Positions 1 through 10,239 of a stretch of 64,000 bases of DNA are shown here, in pieces. Location of the stretch: the NCBI RefSeq assembly GCF_009708035.1, contig NZ_WMBQ01000001.1, positions 1,364,001 to 1,428,000 on the forward strand, given 5' to 3'. This DNA comes from Hyphomicrobium album (GTDB taxonomy: Bacteria; Pseudomonadota; Alphaproteobacteria; Rhizobiales; Hyphomicrobiaceae). The notes beneath the pieces were generated by a model that searched no databases, was not told where the DNA came from, and saw only the letters and a program-made list of their open reading frames with translations. Position 1 is the first letter of the stretch. The number at the start of each line of letters is the position of its first letter. Position numbers and translations under genes: made by a program.

Positions 1-930
1 CAGACGCGGATCGCCCATGACCACCGTCACGTCGATCAGTTGCACCTTGCCGCGCTTGCGAGCAGGAAGCTGCGGGGCGTCGGCGGACAGAAGGATACGG
101 CGCGCCATCATGCCGAGATCCTGATCGCGATCCGACAGCGCCTCGGCATTGCCGTGATGGCGGACGTTGCGGAAGCCGGTCTTCTCCATCAGCTTGCCGA
201 TGGTCTCGCGCGTGTAGAGGCGCTCGGCATAGAACTGATCGGCGATGACGCCCAGCTCGTCGTGCACGATGACCTCGCGCGAGATCAGCCGGTCACGGTC
301 GCTGGACAGCGAGCGTTCGCGGCAGACGAAATGGTGTTCGTCGATCCATTCCCACGAGCGGCGCTCGAAGTGATCGGCCATATAGGCGCCATCGGTAATG
401 TCGAGCACGAGCTGGCCGGAGGGACGCAGTATCTTGCCGACGGCGGCGAGCACCTTCTCGTCGTCCTGCTTGTTGGAGAAGTAGCCGAACGAGTTGCCCA
501 TGATGGCGACGCAGTCGAAGCTCGTCTCCGGCAAGCGCGGGTTGCGCGCGTCGCCTTCCTTGAACACGACTTGCAGGCGCTCGTTCTGCGCCCGTTTCTT
601 GGCGAGCCGCACGAGGTAGCGCGAGCGGTCGACACCGGTGACGTTCTTGAACCCGCGGCGAGCGAGCTCGAGGCAGTGGCGCCCCTGGCCGCAGCACAGG
701 TCGAGGATCTGGCTGTGCGGCTGCACCGGCGCGGCAGCGAGGATGAAGTCGACGTCGCGGCGCGTGTTCTCGTTGTTCTCGACGACATCGCCGTCGGTTT
801 TCACATAGAGGGCGTTGAAAAGCTTGCGCCACCACTCGGCGGGCAGATGCGCTTCAAGATCCGCAACCGGACCGAGACATGAGCGCGGGGTCGGGCGCTT
901 GGGGCGCTTCGCCTTGGCAAGGGATGCCAT
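1..930 (-). CDS. Class I SAM-dependent methyltransferase, 3' end outside window
   Basis: Reading the minus strand from ATG at 930 gives an open frame that is still open at base 1, so 310 codons are visible and the C-terminus is missing. Residues 75-83 (ILDLCCGQG) form SAM-binding motif I, and VTGVDRS near residue 97 supplies the acidic residue that binds the ribose. FDCVAIMGNSFGYF (about 138-151) and the later LRPSGQLVLDI segment match motifs IV and VI of the Rossmann-fold methyltransferases. The basic N-terminus (KAKRPKRPTPR) is not part of the fold. A purine-rich stretch (GAGGACAG) lies about 12 bases before the ATG. The substrate cannot be told from sequence. The family assignment is firm and the function open. 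Confidence 0.85.
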   Translation of the reverse strand, partial: MASLAKAKRPKRPTPRSCLGPVADLEAHLPAEWWRKLFNALYVKTDGDVVENNENTRRDVDFILAAAPVQPHSQILDLCCGQGRHCLELARRGFKNVTGVDRSRYLVRLAKKRAQNERLQVVFKEGDARNPRLPETSFDCVAIMGNSFGYFSNKQDDEKVLAAVGKILRPSGQLVLDITDGAYMADHFERRSWEWIDEHHFVCRERSLSSDRDRLISREVIVHDELGVIADQFYAERLYTRETIGKLMEKTGFRNVRHHGNAEALSDRDQDLGMMARRILLSADAPQLPARKRGKVQLIDVTVVMGDPRL

Positions 931-1115
931 GATGGACGTCTGTCCTCAAAGGGCCGCGCTCTGGCTCAGGGCCTCTTCTGCCCCCGTCAGCCGGCGATCG
1001 GCCGAACAAAAAAACTAGGCCCCTCTGGCCTCGATGTTTCGCGAACTTATTTGCCAATTGCGACTTTGCAAGAGGCAACTTTGATTTTTCCGCCCCACAC
1101 CGCGCGCCGCGCCGA

Positions 1116-2414
1116 TCACTGTTGGTGTCGACGCAGGAGGGCGATGAAAAATCCGTCAGTAGCGTGTCGCGCCGGGGTGAGCTGCAGAGTGTCCTCGGCG
1201 CCGTCGGCCGAGCGTGGCGGCTCACCGCCGACGCGTGCGCCCCAGGCCGTGGTAAATGGCTCGACTGAAAAGTCGGCGTGGCGCTTGAGAAAATCTGCTA
1301 CCTGGTCGCGATTCTCCTCGGGCAGTACCGAGCATGTCACATAGGCGAGCGTGCCGCCGGGCTTGGTGAGGCCGGCGCCGACGTCGAGCACGCTCACCTG
1401 TTCGGCGATGCGCTCGGGAATATTCGAAGCCTTCACCCGCCACTTGGCATCGGGCTTGCGCCGCCAGGTGCCCGAGCCGGTGCAGGGAGCATCGACGAGC
1501 ACGAGGTCGAAGCGCGGACCCAACGCCTGGAGCGCCGCCAAGTTCCCGGCATCCAGCACCTGCACGTTGCGCGCGCCGGCCCGCTTCAGCCGCTCGAAGA
1601 TGGGGCGGAGCTGCTTCTTGTCGGCGTCATAGGCGTAGATCTGGCCGGTATTCTGCATCACCGAGGCAAGTGCCAGCGTCTTGCCGCCGGCCCCGGCGCA
1701 CAGGTCCAGGACCTGCATGCGCGGCCCGGCACCGGCGAGCAGCGCGGCGAGCTGGGAGCCCTCGTCCTGCACCTCGAACCAGCCCTTGCCGTGCGCCGTC
1801 TCGGCCTCGAGGTGGGGCGCCTTGCCGGCACCTTCCGGGGCGGGCACGCGCACCCCGGTCGGCGCCAGCGCCGTCGGAGTCGCCCCGTAACGCTCCAGCG
1901 CCTTCAGAACCTTCTCCTGGGTGGCCTTCAAAGCGTTGACGCGCAGGTCGACCGGCGCACGTGCAGCGAGCGCTGCACCTTCCTCGGCCGCGGCAGGACC
2001 GAAAGCGCGCTCGAACGACGGCAGCAGCCATTCGGGAAAGTCGCCGGCAATGTGAGCCGGCGTGCCCGCCGGCAGCTCGGCGGAGAGCCCGGCCCGCTCG
2101 GCGTCGGACAGCGGCGCCAGCGCGTGCTCCGACCCGTCGGCTGCCGCTGTCACCTGCTCGGCGGTGAGCCCCAGCGCGCGAGGTGCGGCCGCCAGCGCGA
2201 GCGCGCGCGGCGTATCGGCACCCATGCGGGCGGCGAGCGAGGCGCGGCGGCGTAGGGCGTCGAACACGAGCGTGCCGATGGCGGCGCGGTCGCCGGAGCC
2301 GGCGAAGCGGTGCGCCTTGCCCCAATCGGCCAACGCCGCTGGCGCTGGCCTGTGTCGGTTGAGGATGTCGTCGAGGACTTCCGCCGCCGCCGCGATCCGC
2401 GCGCCTGCGCGCAT
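1116..2414 (-). CDS. rsmB: RsmB-family 16S rRNA (cytosine-C5) methyltransferase
   Basis: This is a 432-residue RNA m5C methyltransferase of the RsmB/NOL1/NOP2/Sun family, expected to methylate 16S rRNA with SAM in the cytoplasm. The N-terminal ~150 residues are helical and NusB-like. The catalytic part has SAM motif I (VLDLCAGAGGKT, about 235-246). Both catalytic cysteines are visible: C311 in DAPCTGSGTWRRKP and C361 in TCSVLPEEN. The length is normal for the family. The stop of the MAPEG gene upstream lies 5 bases before this start, so guaB, the MAPEG gene and this gene probably form one transcript. Alphaproteobacteria often carry more than one RsmB/RsmF-like protein, so the exact target cytosine is inferred. 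Confidence 0.9.
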   Translation of the reverse strand: MRAGARIAAAAEVLDDILNRHRPAPAALADWGKAHRFAGSGDRAAIGTLVFDALRRRASLAARMGADTPRALALAAAPRALGLTAEQVTAAADGSEHALAPLSDAERAGLSAELPAGTPAHIAGDFPEWLLPSFERAFGPAAAEEGAALAARAPVDLRVNALKATQEKVLKALERYGATPTALAPTGVRVPAPEGAGKAPHLEAETAHGKGWFEVQDEGSQLAALLAGAGPRMQVLDLCAGAGGKTLALASVMQNTGQIYAYDADKKQLRPIFERLKRAGARNVQVLDAGNLAALQALGPRFDLVLVDAPCTGSGTWRRKPDAKWRVKASNIPERIAEQVSVLDVGAGLTKPGGTLAYVTCSVLPEENRDQVADFLKRHADFSVEPFTTAWGARVGGEPPRSADGAEDTLQLTPARHATDGFFIALLRRHQQ

Positions 2415-2418
2415 GGCT

Positions 2419-2844
2419 CTAAGCTCCGGTGACGAGGATGCGGATGGCGAAGATCACCCACATGGCCACCAGCGCAAGGGCGCTCACGCCGATCGCCATC
2501 GAGCGCGACAGGACGTCGTTCGCGCCGGTGTGGATGTAGGCATGCACCAGTCGCGACAGCACGAAAATCCAGGCGAGGAGCACGAACACTAAGCTGTTGG
2601 TGGAAGTAATGAGGATGAACGCTACCACCACGTAAAAGAGCATCGGCAGCTCGAGCTGGTTGTGGAAGCAGTTGGCGACCTGCAGCGTGCGCGGCGGCCA
2701 GGCGGGCTGGCGCAGCGCGATGTCGGATGGCTTCACGGCGCCCGAGCTCAGCGCCCGGCGGCGGAGAATGCCCATCCAGAACATGAGGAAGAAGGTCAGG
2801 CCGACCTCGACGAATACCGGCAACAAGAGGTCGGAAACCGTCAT
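2419..2844 (-). CDS. MAPEG family integral membrane protein
   Basis: A 141-residue protein with about four hydrophobic segments (roughly residues 5-25, 65-85, 84-104 and 118-138). The central motif FHNQLELPMLFY (about 61-72) is the hallmark of bacterial MAPEG proteins (membrane-associated proteins in eicosanoid and glutathione metabolism). Family members are trimeric membrane proteins, some with glutathione transferase activity; the substrate here is unknown. The gene sits 19 bases after guaB and 5 bases before rsmB on the same strand, which suggests cotranscription but says little about role. Confidence 0.8.
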   Translation of the reverse strand: MTVSDLLLPVFVEVGLTFFLMFWMGILRRRALSSGAVKPSDIALRQPAWPPRTLQVANCFHNQLELPMLFYVVVAFILITSTNSLVFVLLAWIFVLSRLVHAYIHTGANDVLSRSMAIGVSALALVAMWVIFAIRILVTGA

Positions 2845-2862
2845 TGCCGGTGCTCCTGGATG

Positions 2863-4437
<1,575 letters not shown>

Positions 4438-4633
4438 CTATACCACCGGAGTCGTGGCGAGGGAAGCGAGCCGGCCTGCGACGGGTTGGGCGGCGGTGGA
4501 CACGCTTTACGAAGGGTGCACCCCGGCATCGCCTCGCGCACCGGCGAGCTTACGTATTTGTATGTATTCCAACGATTGTTTTCGGCGGTCGCGGGGATGA
4601 TGCTGGCCACCACCGAACCCCCAGGAGGACGCC

Positions 4634-4873
4634 ATGCGAGCATTGATTATTCTGGCTGCCCTCGTTTGCCTGGCCGGCCCGGCACTTGCCGACACCTGCT
4701 CGGCGCAGGCCACGGCAAAAAGCCTCAACGGGGCAGCTCAGATCAGTTTTATAAAGAAGTGCACGGCCGACGTAACGGCGAAGTGCGGGGCGGATGCCAA
4801 AGCGAAGAAGCTGCACGGCGCGGCCGAAACGAGCTTCACCGCCAAGTGCGTGCACGACGGTTCCGGCGTCTAG
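4634..4873 (+). CDS. Secreted PsiF-repeat protein
   Basis: A 79-residue exported protein. Residues 1-19 form a clear signal peptide ending ALA before DTC. The mature part holds two copies of the PsiF repeat: C-x5-AKSLNGAAQISFIKKC and C-x5-AKKLHGAAETSFTAKC, each bracketed by cysteines that could form disulfides in the periplasm. PsiF was named as a phosphate-starvation-inducible protein in E. coli; its molecular function is not known and nothing here shows phosphate control. A strong AGGAGGA ribosome site lies 6 bases before the ATG. The 3' end overlaps the possible small gene on the other strand by four bases. Confidence 0.8.
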   Translation: MRALIILAALVCLAGPALADTCSAQATAKSLNGAAQISFIKKCTADVTAKCGADAKAKKLHGAAETSFTAKCVHDGSGV

Positions 4874-5079
4874 AGCCCCGGCGCCCGATGAGCGACATCG
4901 CCCGCGAGATTTATGACACGCGGCTCCCCAGGGCCGGTCCAGGCATAGGCATGACCGGAAGTCACGGCGGCCGTCGGCAGCGGGTTGGTGGGAGCCACCA
5001 GCGCGTAGAGGAATAGGATGCCCAAACAGGCCGTCGAGGCGGAAAGGGCGGACAGGCAGATCATCATCAGGCGGCGCAT
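4870..5079 (-). CDS. Possible small membrane-anchored protein, unknown
   Basis: A 69-residue frame read from ATG at 5079. It begins MRRLMMICLSALSA and has one strong hydrophobic stretch (about residues 5-30), followed by a Pro/Gly-rich tail, which looks like a signal anchor or uncleaved signal peptide. In the same frame an earlier ATG at 5157 would add 26 residues. No convincing Shine-Dalgarno is visible for either start. I recognise no family. It is kept because the N-terminus has the usual order of basic residues followed by a hydrophobic core, but it may be a chance frame. Confidence 0.35.
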   Translation of the reverse strand: MRRLMMICLSALSASTACLGILFLYALVAPTNPLPTAAVTSGHAYAWTGPGEPRVINLAGDVAHRAPGL

Positions 5080-5243
5080 GGCTAAACCCGTAGAACGGAC
5101 ACGGACGAACTTATCTCTGCCGAACAAACTCGGGGCCGAGGCGCCGGGTTCCGTCAAACGTTAACGTAGCCTGTGAACTCGGGGCCGCACCCGCCGGAAA
5201 CCGACGGCAAGCGAATCGCTCGCGCTATCAACCCAGCCGCGTC

Positions 5244-5444
5244 TCAAGCCTTTGCGCGAGCCTTCTTATACTTCGCGTCCCACGTGGCCAGCTCTTCCTT
5301 GAGATGCCGGGCGAAGCGCTCGGTCGCCTTGCGTAGCTTGTTCGTTCCCGGCGCTTCCTTGTCCCCCAGCGACTGCACCAGGCGATCGGCGTTGTCGATG
5401 GCGCGCAGCGTGTCGTGACGCACGGCCCTCACATACTCCTTCAT
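5244..5444 (-). CDS. Small charged helical protein, unknown
   Basis: A 66-residue frame starting MKEYVRAVRHDTLRAIDNADRL and ending KKARAKA. It is rich in Lys, Arg, Glu and Ala with no hydrophobic segment, and is predicted to be mostly helical and cytoplasmic. A good ribosome site (GGAGAGG) ends 3 bases before the ATG, which is the main reason to believe it is translated. It lies just downstream of the MHYT-GGDEF-EAL gene on the same strand (69 bases) and could be its distal operon partner. I recognise no family. Confidence 0.55.
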   Translation of the reverse strand: MKEYVRAVRHDTLRAIDNADRLVQSLGDKEAPGTNKLRKATERFARHLKEELATWDAKYKKARAKA

Positions 5445-5512
5445 GGTCCTCTCCAATGCGGTGGAAGAAGGAAAGAGCGCAACGAGGCGCCGGGTTCCAC
5501 ATCGCGGAGATG

Positions 5513-7876
5513 TCAGGCGGCGTGGGCGGCTTTCCCCGAAGCCGGCAGCATGGCGCGCAGAGCTTCGGCGGTGACCGGCGGGCTGAAATAGTAGCCTTGC
5601 GCGGCAATACAGCCCTCGGCACGCACCAGCTCGAGCTGCTCTGCGGTTTCCACGCCCTCCGCCGTCACGGCGAGTTGCAGCGCGTGGCCCAAGCCGCAGA
5701 TCGCCCGGATGACCGCCTGCGCCTCCTTCGGCTGGGCATTGGAGAGGAAGCAGCGGTCGATCTTGATCTTGTCGAAGGCGAACTTCTGCAGGTAGCTCAG
5801 CGACGAGTAGCCGGTGCCGAAGTCGTCCATCGAGATGCCAATCCCAAGATGGTGCAACCGGCACAGAGCGGCGAGCGTCGGCTGACTGTCCTGCAGCAGC
5901 ACCGACTCGGTCACCTCCAGCTCGAGCCGATCGACGGCGAGCCCGCTGTCGCCCAGCGCCTCGCATACGGTTTCGACCAGGCGCGGACTGGTGAACTGCA
6001 CTGGCGACAGATTAACCGCGAGCTTGATACCCGACGGCCAGCTTGCCGCTTCGGCGCAGGCTTCGCGCAGCGCCCATGCGCCCATCTCAATGATGAGCCC
6101 CGTCTCCTCGGCGATCGGAATGAAGCGGTCGGGCGTGATGAGCCCGCGCTCGGGATGCCGCCAGCGCATCAGCGCTTCGGCCCCGCACACTTCCATCCGC
6201 TCCAGATCGACGAATGGCTGATAGAACATCTCCAGCTCGCCCCGCTGAAGAGCCTGGCGCAGGTCGCGCTCCATCTCGTGGCGCTCATGGGCCCGCGCAT
6301 TCATTTCCGGCTCGAAGAACAAGTAGCTGCCGCGCCCAATTGCCTTGGCCGCATGCAATGCCATTTCCGCCTGGCCGATCAGGTCGTCGGCTGAGACTCC
6401 TTCGGAAAGTGGGACAGCGATCCCGACACTCGTCGCCGCGCGTATGTCGTGGCCCTTCACGACGTATGGCGCGCCGATAACCTCTATGACGCGCTCGGCG
6501 AGATCGGCCGCGTGCCGCCAAGGGTCGGGACTGCATTGGATGATGACGAACTCGTCTGCACCGATCCGCGCCACGGTATCGCTCTCGCGCACGCAGCCGA
6601 GCAGCCGGCGCGCCACCTTGCGCAACAGGGCGTCGCCTACGGGCCGGCCGAAAGCGTCGTTGACCGACTTGAACCGGGACAGGTCGAGGCACAGTACGGC
6701 GACATGCTCGTCGCGCCGGCGCGTAGTCAGCGCCGGCTCCAGGCGCTCACGGAGCAGCACGCGGTTCGGCAGGTCGGTGATGGGGTCGTGCCGTGTGATG
6801 TGCGCGATCCTGGCCTCGCTCCGGTAGCGTTCGCTGAGGTCGCGGATGGCATAGACCTCGTTCGAGTGCACTCCGGAGCGGAACGGTCTCCGGATGACCT
6901 CGACGGGCGTCAGCTTGCCATCTGCACTACGGATCGCCGCCTCTGTCTCGCTCGCCGCCGCGAGATCGGCGAATGGCAGACCGTGCAGCAGGTCGACTGT
7001 CGCATGCTTACCGACCAGCTCGCTGACCGGCCGGCCGCACATTTCGGCGATCCGGCGATTGGCATTGACGATGATGCCGTCATGGCAAATGAGGATGCCC
7101 TCGCTTGCTGCGTCGACGAGCTCGCGCACCTGGTCGATGTTGACCTGCTGCGTCCGGTGATCGATGACGGCCACGATGATCCCGGCAAAGATCACCAATC
7201 CGACCAGGCCGGTGACGGCCAGCGCCAGCATGGTGGCGTCGGCGGAAAAGCCGGTGGACACCGTCACCGTCGGATCGGGCATGATGATCGCCGCCGCCAT
7301 AGCGGTGAAGTGCATCGCACAGATGGCGAGCGTCAGCAGGACTGCGCCAGCCGCTATGCCGAGCCGGCCTGCAGAGAGCTTCTCGTACGCCACGACGGAG
7401 GCAGAGCCGAGCGCGATTCCGAGGATCACGGCGACGGCGACATACGTCCAGCCCCATTCGAGGGTACCGCCGATGATCAGCGCCTTCATGCCGGTGAAGT
7501 GCATGAGGCTGATGCCGAGGCCGATGATCGCGCCGCCTATCGCCGCGTGCCGCACGCCTCCGCGCGCACATACGGCGAAACCGGCGGTCGTGGCGATAAT
7601 CGCTATGACCAGCGAGCCGGCAGTCAGGCCCGGATCGTAGGCGGTGGGGATGTTGTCCTCGTAGGCGAGCATCGCCACAAAGTGCGTCGCCCAGATGCCG
7701 CTCGCAGCACACACGCCGGTGACCAGCAGCCACATCGTGCGCAGCGAGCCGCGGGCGTGCGCGACCCGGGAATAGATGCCGAACGTCGTGCCGGCGGTGA
7801 GCGCGCAGATGATTGCCGCCAGCAATACGAGGCGGATGTCGTGCTGGTCGATGATGCAGCCGTAAACGCGGTACAC
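5513..7876 (-). CDS. MHYT-PAS-GGDEF-EAL c-di-GMP signalling protein
   Basis: A membrane-bound c-di-GMP enzyme of about 787 residues. The N-terminal MHYT sensor has seven or so membrane helices and three motif copies (THFVAM, MHFTGM, MHFTAM), thought in this family to bind a metal and sense a gas such as O2, CO or NO. A PAS domain follows (about 265-355), then GGDEF (about 370-530) and EAL (about 540-780). The GGDEF signature reads GADEF, with Gly changed to Ala, while the inhibitory-site motif RESD five residues upstream is intact, so cyclase activity is doubtful. The EAL domain keeps EALMRW, the DDFGTGYSSL loop and the AEGVET glutamate, so phosphodiesterase activity is likely. I chose the GTG at 7876 (VYRVYGCI), typical of MHYT proteins; a TTG at 7897 is the alternative. 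Confidence 0.93.
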   Translation of the reverse strand: MYRVYGCIIDQHDIRLVLLAAIICALTAGTTFGIYSRVAHARGSLRTMWLLVTGVCAASGIWATHFVAMLAYEDNIPTAYDPGLTAGSLVIAIIATTAGFAVCARGGVRHAAIGGAIIGLGISLMHFTGMKALIIGGTLEWGWTYVAVAVILGIALGSASVVAYEKLSAGRLGIAAGAVLLTLAICAMHFTAMAAAIIMPDPTVTVSTGFSADATMLALAVTGLVGLVIFAGIIVAVIDHRTQQVNIDQVRELVDAASEGILICHDGIIVNANRRIAEMCGRPVSELVGKHATVDLLHGLPFADLAAASETEAAIRSADGKLTPVEVIRRPFRSGVHSNEVYAIRDLSERYRSEARIAHITRHDPITDLPNRVLLRERLEPALTTRRRDEHVAVLCLDLSRFKSVNDAFGRPVGDALLRKVARRLLGCVRESDTVARIGADEFVIIQCSPDPWRHAADLAERVIEVIGAPYVVKGHDIRAATSVGIAVPLSEGVSADDLIGQAEMALHAAKAIGRGSYLFFEPEMNARAHERHEMERDLRQALQRGELEMFYQPFVDLERMEVCGAEALMRWRHPERGLITPDRFIPIAEETGLIIEMGAWALREACAEAASWPSGIKLAVNLSPVQFTSPRLVETVCEALGDSGLAVDRLELEVTESVLLQDSQPTLAALCRLHHLGIGISMDDFGTGYSSLSYLQKFAFDKIKIDRCFLSNAQPKEAQAVIRAICGLGHALQLAVTAEGVETAEQLELVRAEGCIAAQGYYFSPPVTAEALRAMLPASGKAAHAA

Positions 7877-8232
7877 GGGGCGACCCCAGTTGACCAACCA
7901 TGCGGCCGCCGAGCGGACCGCCGTAGCAGAGTCATAACCCGCGCAAAACTATTCAGCGTTTATCCGATAGCAGATTGTCCGACTTGCACCTTCTCGCCGC
8001 TTTCGCCGTGGCTCGATATGAAACATTTCCACTTAGCGTAGTGGAAAGTGCTGGAACGCGCGCAAGCGTACGTCGAATGACGGGAAACATTCATTCACCC
8101 CGGTACGGAACGCTCTCCCTGCTCCCGTCATCAGGTCGGGAAGGCACATCGGCGTCTCTGTAGACTCCAGCGCCTTTGACGGGCACCGGGCTTCCGGATA
8201 CTTGGGGGCCTCAACTGGGGGAATTGCCGACG
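7877..8232. other. Intergenic region between divergent genes, with an inverted repeat
   Basis: About 355 bases between the divergent MHYT-GGDEF-EAL and YedI-like genes; both promoters should lie here. The one clear structure is a perfect 8-base inverted repeat, TTTCCACT at 8026-8033 and AGTGGAAA at 8040-8047, separated by six bases. It could be an operator or a short hairpin. It has no T-tract, so it is not an intrinsic terminator. I see no coding potential that I trust. Confidence 0.5.
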
Positions 8233-9195
8233 ATGAGCGGCCTGCTGGCACTGCTGGACGACGTGGTCGCCTTGACCAAGCTCACGGCCGCGACCTTGGA
8301 TGACGCGGCGAGCCAGGCCGTGCAGGCCAGCGCCAAAGCAGCGGGGGTCGTCATTGACGATGCGGCGGTGACCCCGCGCTACGTCACCGGCCTCGCCGCG
8401 CAGCGCGAGCTGCCGATCGTCGGCCGTATCGCGATCGGCTCGCTGCGCAACAAGCTGCTGTTCCTGCTTCCTGCCGCGCTGCTGCTCAGCGCCTATTTCC
8501 CCGATGCGATCACGCCGCTCTTGATGCTCGGCGGCCTCTACCTCGCCTTCGAGGGCTACGAGAAGGTGCATCACCTGCTTGCGGCCCGGAGCGAGACCGA
8601 GCAGGGCCTCAAGGTCGTCGCCGAGCTGGCAAAGGGCGACACGGCGCTCGAGGATCAAAAGGTCGCCGGCGCCATCCGCACCGACTTCATCCTCTCCGCC
8701 GAGATCATGGCCATTGCGCTGGCCAGCATCACCGCGCCCGATCTTGTCACCCAAGCGCTGGTGCTCGCCGCCGTGGCCATCTTCATCACCGTCGCCGTGT
8801 ATGGCGTCGTCGCGCTGATCGTGAAGGCCGACGACCTCGGCGTGCGCCTCGTCAAGCGCAACGGCGCAATCTCCGGTCCCATCGGCCGCGCGCTCGTCTA
8901 CGGCATGCCCGCGTTTCTGGAAACGCTGAGCCTCATCGGTATGCTCGCCATGCTGTGGGTCGGCGGCGGCATCCTCGTCCACGGCCTCGCCGAGTTCGGC
9001 ATCGTCCAGCCCGAGCACGTCATCCACCACATCGCCGAGGCGGTGGCTGGCGCCGTGCCGCTGGCAGGCGGCGTCGCCTCCTGGCTGGTCACGGCAACGG
9101 GATCGGCGATCGTCGGGCTCGTCGCAGGCGCCGTCACGGCCGCCGTCGTGGCGATCGGCGGCGCGCCCTTCCGCAAGCGCCAAGCCGGGCACTGA
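8233..9195 (+). CDS. DUF808 / YedI-family inner membrane protein
   Basis: A 320-residue inner-membrane protein of the DUF808 family, which includes E. coli YedI. The conserved start MSGLLALLDDVVALTKLTA, the block RELPIVGRIAIGSLRNKLL and the motif ITPLLMLGGLYLAFEGYEKVHH are diagnostic. About six membrane segments follow. The molecular function of the family is unknown. The start at 8233 matches the family N-terminus and has GGGGGAA about 8 bases upstream; a longer frame from 8176 adds 19 unrelated residues. It is a single-gene unit with no close partner. Confidence 0.88.
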   Translation: MSGLLALLDDVVALTKLTAATLDDAASQAVQASAKAAGVVIDDAAVTPRYVTGLAAQRELPIVGRIAIGSLRNKLLFLLPAALLLSAYFPDAITPLLMLGGLYLAFEGYEKVHHLLAARSETEQGLKVVAELAKGDTALEDQKVAGAIRTDFILSAEIMAIALASITAPDLVTQALVLAAVAIFITVAVYGVVALIVKADDLGVRLVKRNGAISGPIGRALVYGMPAFLETLSLIGMLAMLWVGGGILVHGLAEFGIVQPEHVIHHIAEAVAGAVPLAGGVASWLVTATGSAIVGLVAGAVTAAVVAIGGAPFRKRQAGH

Positions 9196-9234
9196 CGCGT
9201 GCACCCGATGGCCACGAGGGAGCCGCGTTGAGTG

Positions 9235-10137
9235 TCATGTAATTCCGTCGATCGCTTTCAGGGCCGGTCCGGCGAAATCAACGAAGGCGCGCACCGCCGG
9301 CCTGAGGAAACGCGAGGTCGGATAAACGACGTAAAGCTCGCTCGGCCTCACCTCGTACTGCGGCAACGCTCTCACTAGCTGCGTGGTCCTCAGCTCGTTT
9401 GTCACCAGCGGAAGCTGCACCGGTCCCACACCACGGCCGGCGATCAGCGCGGCAATAAGCACCTGGGCGTTATTGGTCTTGAGAATCGGGGATACCGGTA
9501 CGGCGAGCTGCTGCCCCCCTTTGCAGAGCGCCAGCATGCCCTGCCGCGACAGGACGGCATCGGTGACGATGACATCGTGGTCGGCGAGCTGTCTTGGATT
9601 GCGCAGCGCGCCACGCGACGACAGGTACGCCGGCGCCGCCACCAGTATCCGCCTAATCAGGCCGATCTTGCGCAGGATGTAACTTTGCTCCGTCGGGCGG
9701 CCGATCCTGACGGCAAGATCGATATTTTCGTGCACGAGATCGACGCTGCGGTTTTCCAGCGTCAGCTCCACGGCAACACCGGGGTGGAGGCGCTGGAAGT
9801 CCATGACAATGCGCTGCAGGTGGCTTTCGCCGAGGCAGACCGGGCCGTGCAGGCGCAGTGTTCCCTTGATCTCGCCCATGTCGCTGCGAACCCGCTCCAG
9901 GGCAGCATCGATCGTCGCCAGAGAGTTGCCGCTTGCTTCATAGAGCACGAGCCCGATCGGCGTGGGCTTCACCGCACGCGACGACCGCTCGAGCAGGCGC
10001 GCACCCGTATGGGCCTCCAGATTGCGGATGAGCTTGCTGACCGCGGGCTGCGAGACACCGAGGTCGCGTGCCGCGGCGGTAATGGAGCCGCGCTCGATCG
10101 TGCGAATGAAAGCCCGTAAAGCGGCGGTGACGTCCAC
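9235..10137 (-). CDS. LysR-family transcriptional regulator
   Basis: A 300-residue LysR-type regulator. The N-terminal winged helix-turn-helix reads ITAAARDLGVSQPAVSKLIRNLEAHTGARLLERSSR (residues about 17-52), and a periplasmic-binding-protein-like effector domain follows from about residue 80 (GTLRLHGPVCLGESHL onward). It resembles the CrgA/DsdC-like branch with a VRIGRPTEQSYILRKIG segment. I place the start at GTG 10137, which has TGGAG 7 bases upstream; an ATG at 10176 would run through the operator region. It is transcribed away from the hydrolase gene that starts at 10240, the usual arrangement for a LysR regulator and its target. Confidence 0.92.
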   Translation of the reverse strand: MDVTAALRAFIRTIERGSITAAARDLGVSQPAVSKLIRNLEAHTGARLLERSSRAVKPTPIGLVLYEASGNSLATIDAALERVRSDMGEIKGTLRLHGPVCLGESHLQRIVMDFQRLHPGVAVELTLENRSVDLVHENIDLAVRIGRPTEQSYILRKIGLIRRILVAAPAYLSSRGALRNPRQLADHDVIVTDAVLSRQGMLALCKGGQQLAVPVSPILKTNNAQVLIAALIAGRGVGPVQLPLVTNELRTTQLVRALPQYEVRPSELYVVYPTSRFLRPAVRAFVDFAGPALKAIDGIT

Positions 10138-10138
10138 G

Positions 10139-10174
10139 CATAACTCCAGGTTATGGATATCATGAAGCCATAAC
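10139..10174. promoter_or_regulatory. Probable LysR operator with three half-sites
   Basis: Three copies of one half-site lie between the divergent LysR and hydrolase genes: CATAAC (10139-10144), GTTATGG (10150-10156) and CCATAAC (10168-10174). The first pair forms a dyad with a 5-base spacer that fits the LysR T-N11-A rule. The second pair is a perfect 7-base dyad with an 11-base spacer. The first dyad abuts the LysR start codon, so binding should repress the regulator itself. The second could activate the hydrolase gene. Confidence 0.7.
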
Positions 10175-10239
10175 ACGTGGACGGATCAGCGGCCAACGGC
10201 ATGATGGCGAGAGCACGAAGCTCAGTCGATGAGGCCTAC

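Noticed and set aside
40..882. Long plus-strand open frame
   Set aside because: It lies opposite the methyltransferase on the minus strand, which has clear SAM motifs; the plus frame has no recognisable protein character and is a GC-rich shadow.
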